Below, one piece after another: positions 6,374 to 6,385 of a DNA stretch of 6,385 nucleotides (the stretch's first letter is position 1; the number at the start of each line of letters is the position of its first letter). This stretch comes from AWTP1-13 sp044868325 (GTDB lineage Bacteria > Pseudomonadota > Alphaproteobacteria > Rhizobiales > Hyphomicrobiaceae). The notes beneath the pieces are model-generated. The model did no database searches and had not been told where the DNA came from. It saw nothing but the letters and a program-made list of their open reading frames with translations. Location of the stretch: contig JBIOWI010000160.1 in NCBI GenBank assembly GCA_044868325.1, forward strand, positions 1 to 6,385, read 5' to 3'. A program made the position numbers and the translations under genes.

Positions 6374-6385
6374 CTACCGCGCCGG

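Overview
The window is about 6.4 kb of GC-rich chromosomal DNA, most likely from an alphaproteobacterium. The reasons are the RecA sequence (an N-terminal pattern ending in a VVEGGSMDKQKALEAAL-type stretch and highly alphaproteobacterial core blocks), an alphaproteobacterial type of LexA-like box in front of recA, and a periplasmic MltB-type enzyme whose mature N-terminus (CRNTGSFDVWL) is of the type I associate with this class. No rRNA, tRNA, CRISPR array, transposase or phage gene is visible.

Layout: (1) 20-1102, minus strand: an FMN-dependent alpha-hydroxy-acid oxidase/dehydrogenase. (2) 1243-1743, plus strand, divergent from the first across a 140-nt gap: a small five-helix membrane protein of unknown function. 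(3) 1744-2064: a 321-nt non-coding stretch with a run of palindromes and an AT-rich promoter-like island. (4) 2065-3504: an exported GH73-type glucosaminidase with a long Ala/Pro linker and an unassigned C-terminal domain. (5) 3659-4897: an exported MltB-family lytic transglycosylase with a C-terminal peptidoglycan-binding domain. (6) 5165-6319: recA, preceded by a plausible sigma70-type promoter overlapping a LexA-like box. The window ends 66 nt after recA.

The two exported enzymes cut the glycan strand of peptidoglycan by different chemistry (hydrolysis at GlcNAc, and non-hydrolytic cleavage at MurNAc), and their adjacency suggests a shared role in wall remodelling. The other genes look like ordinary neighbours with no obvious shared pathway.

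The main unexplained structure is in the non-coding DNA. Four of the five genes are followed, 2-5 nt after the stop codon, by a repeat. Two of these are long inverted repeats built from the same degenerate 7-bp unit (consensus about GGNARTC) and flank the lytic transglycosylase gene on both sides. The other two belong to a GGTGTCAGACCC-type family and lie at the two ends of the window. I see no convincing new multi-gene system; the repeats are the best lead.
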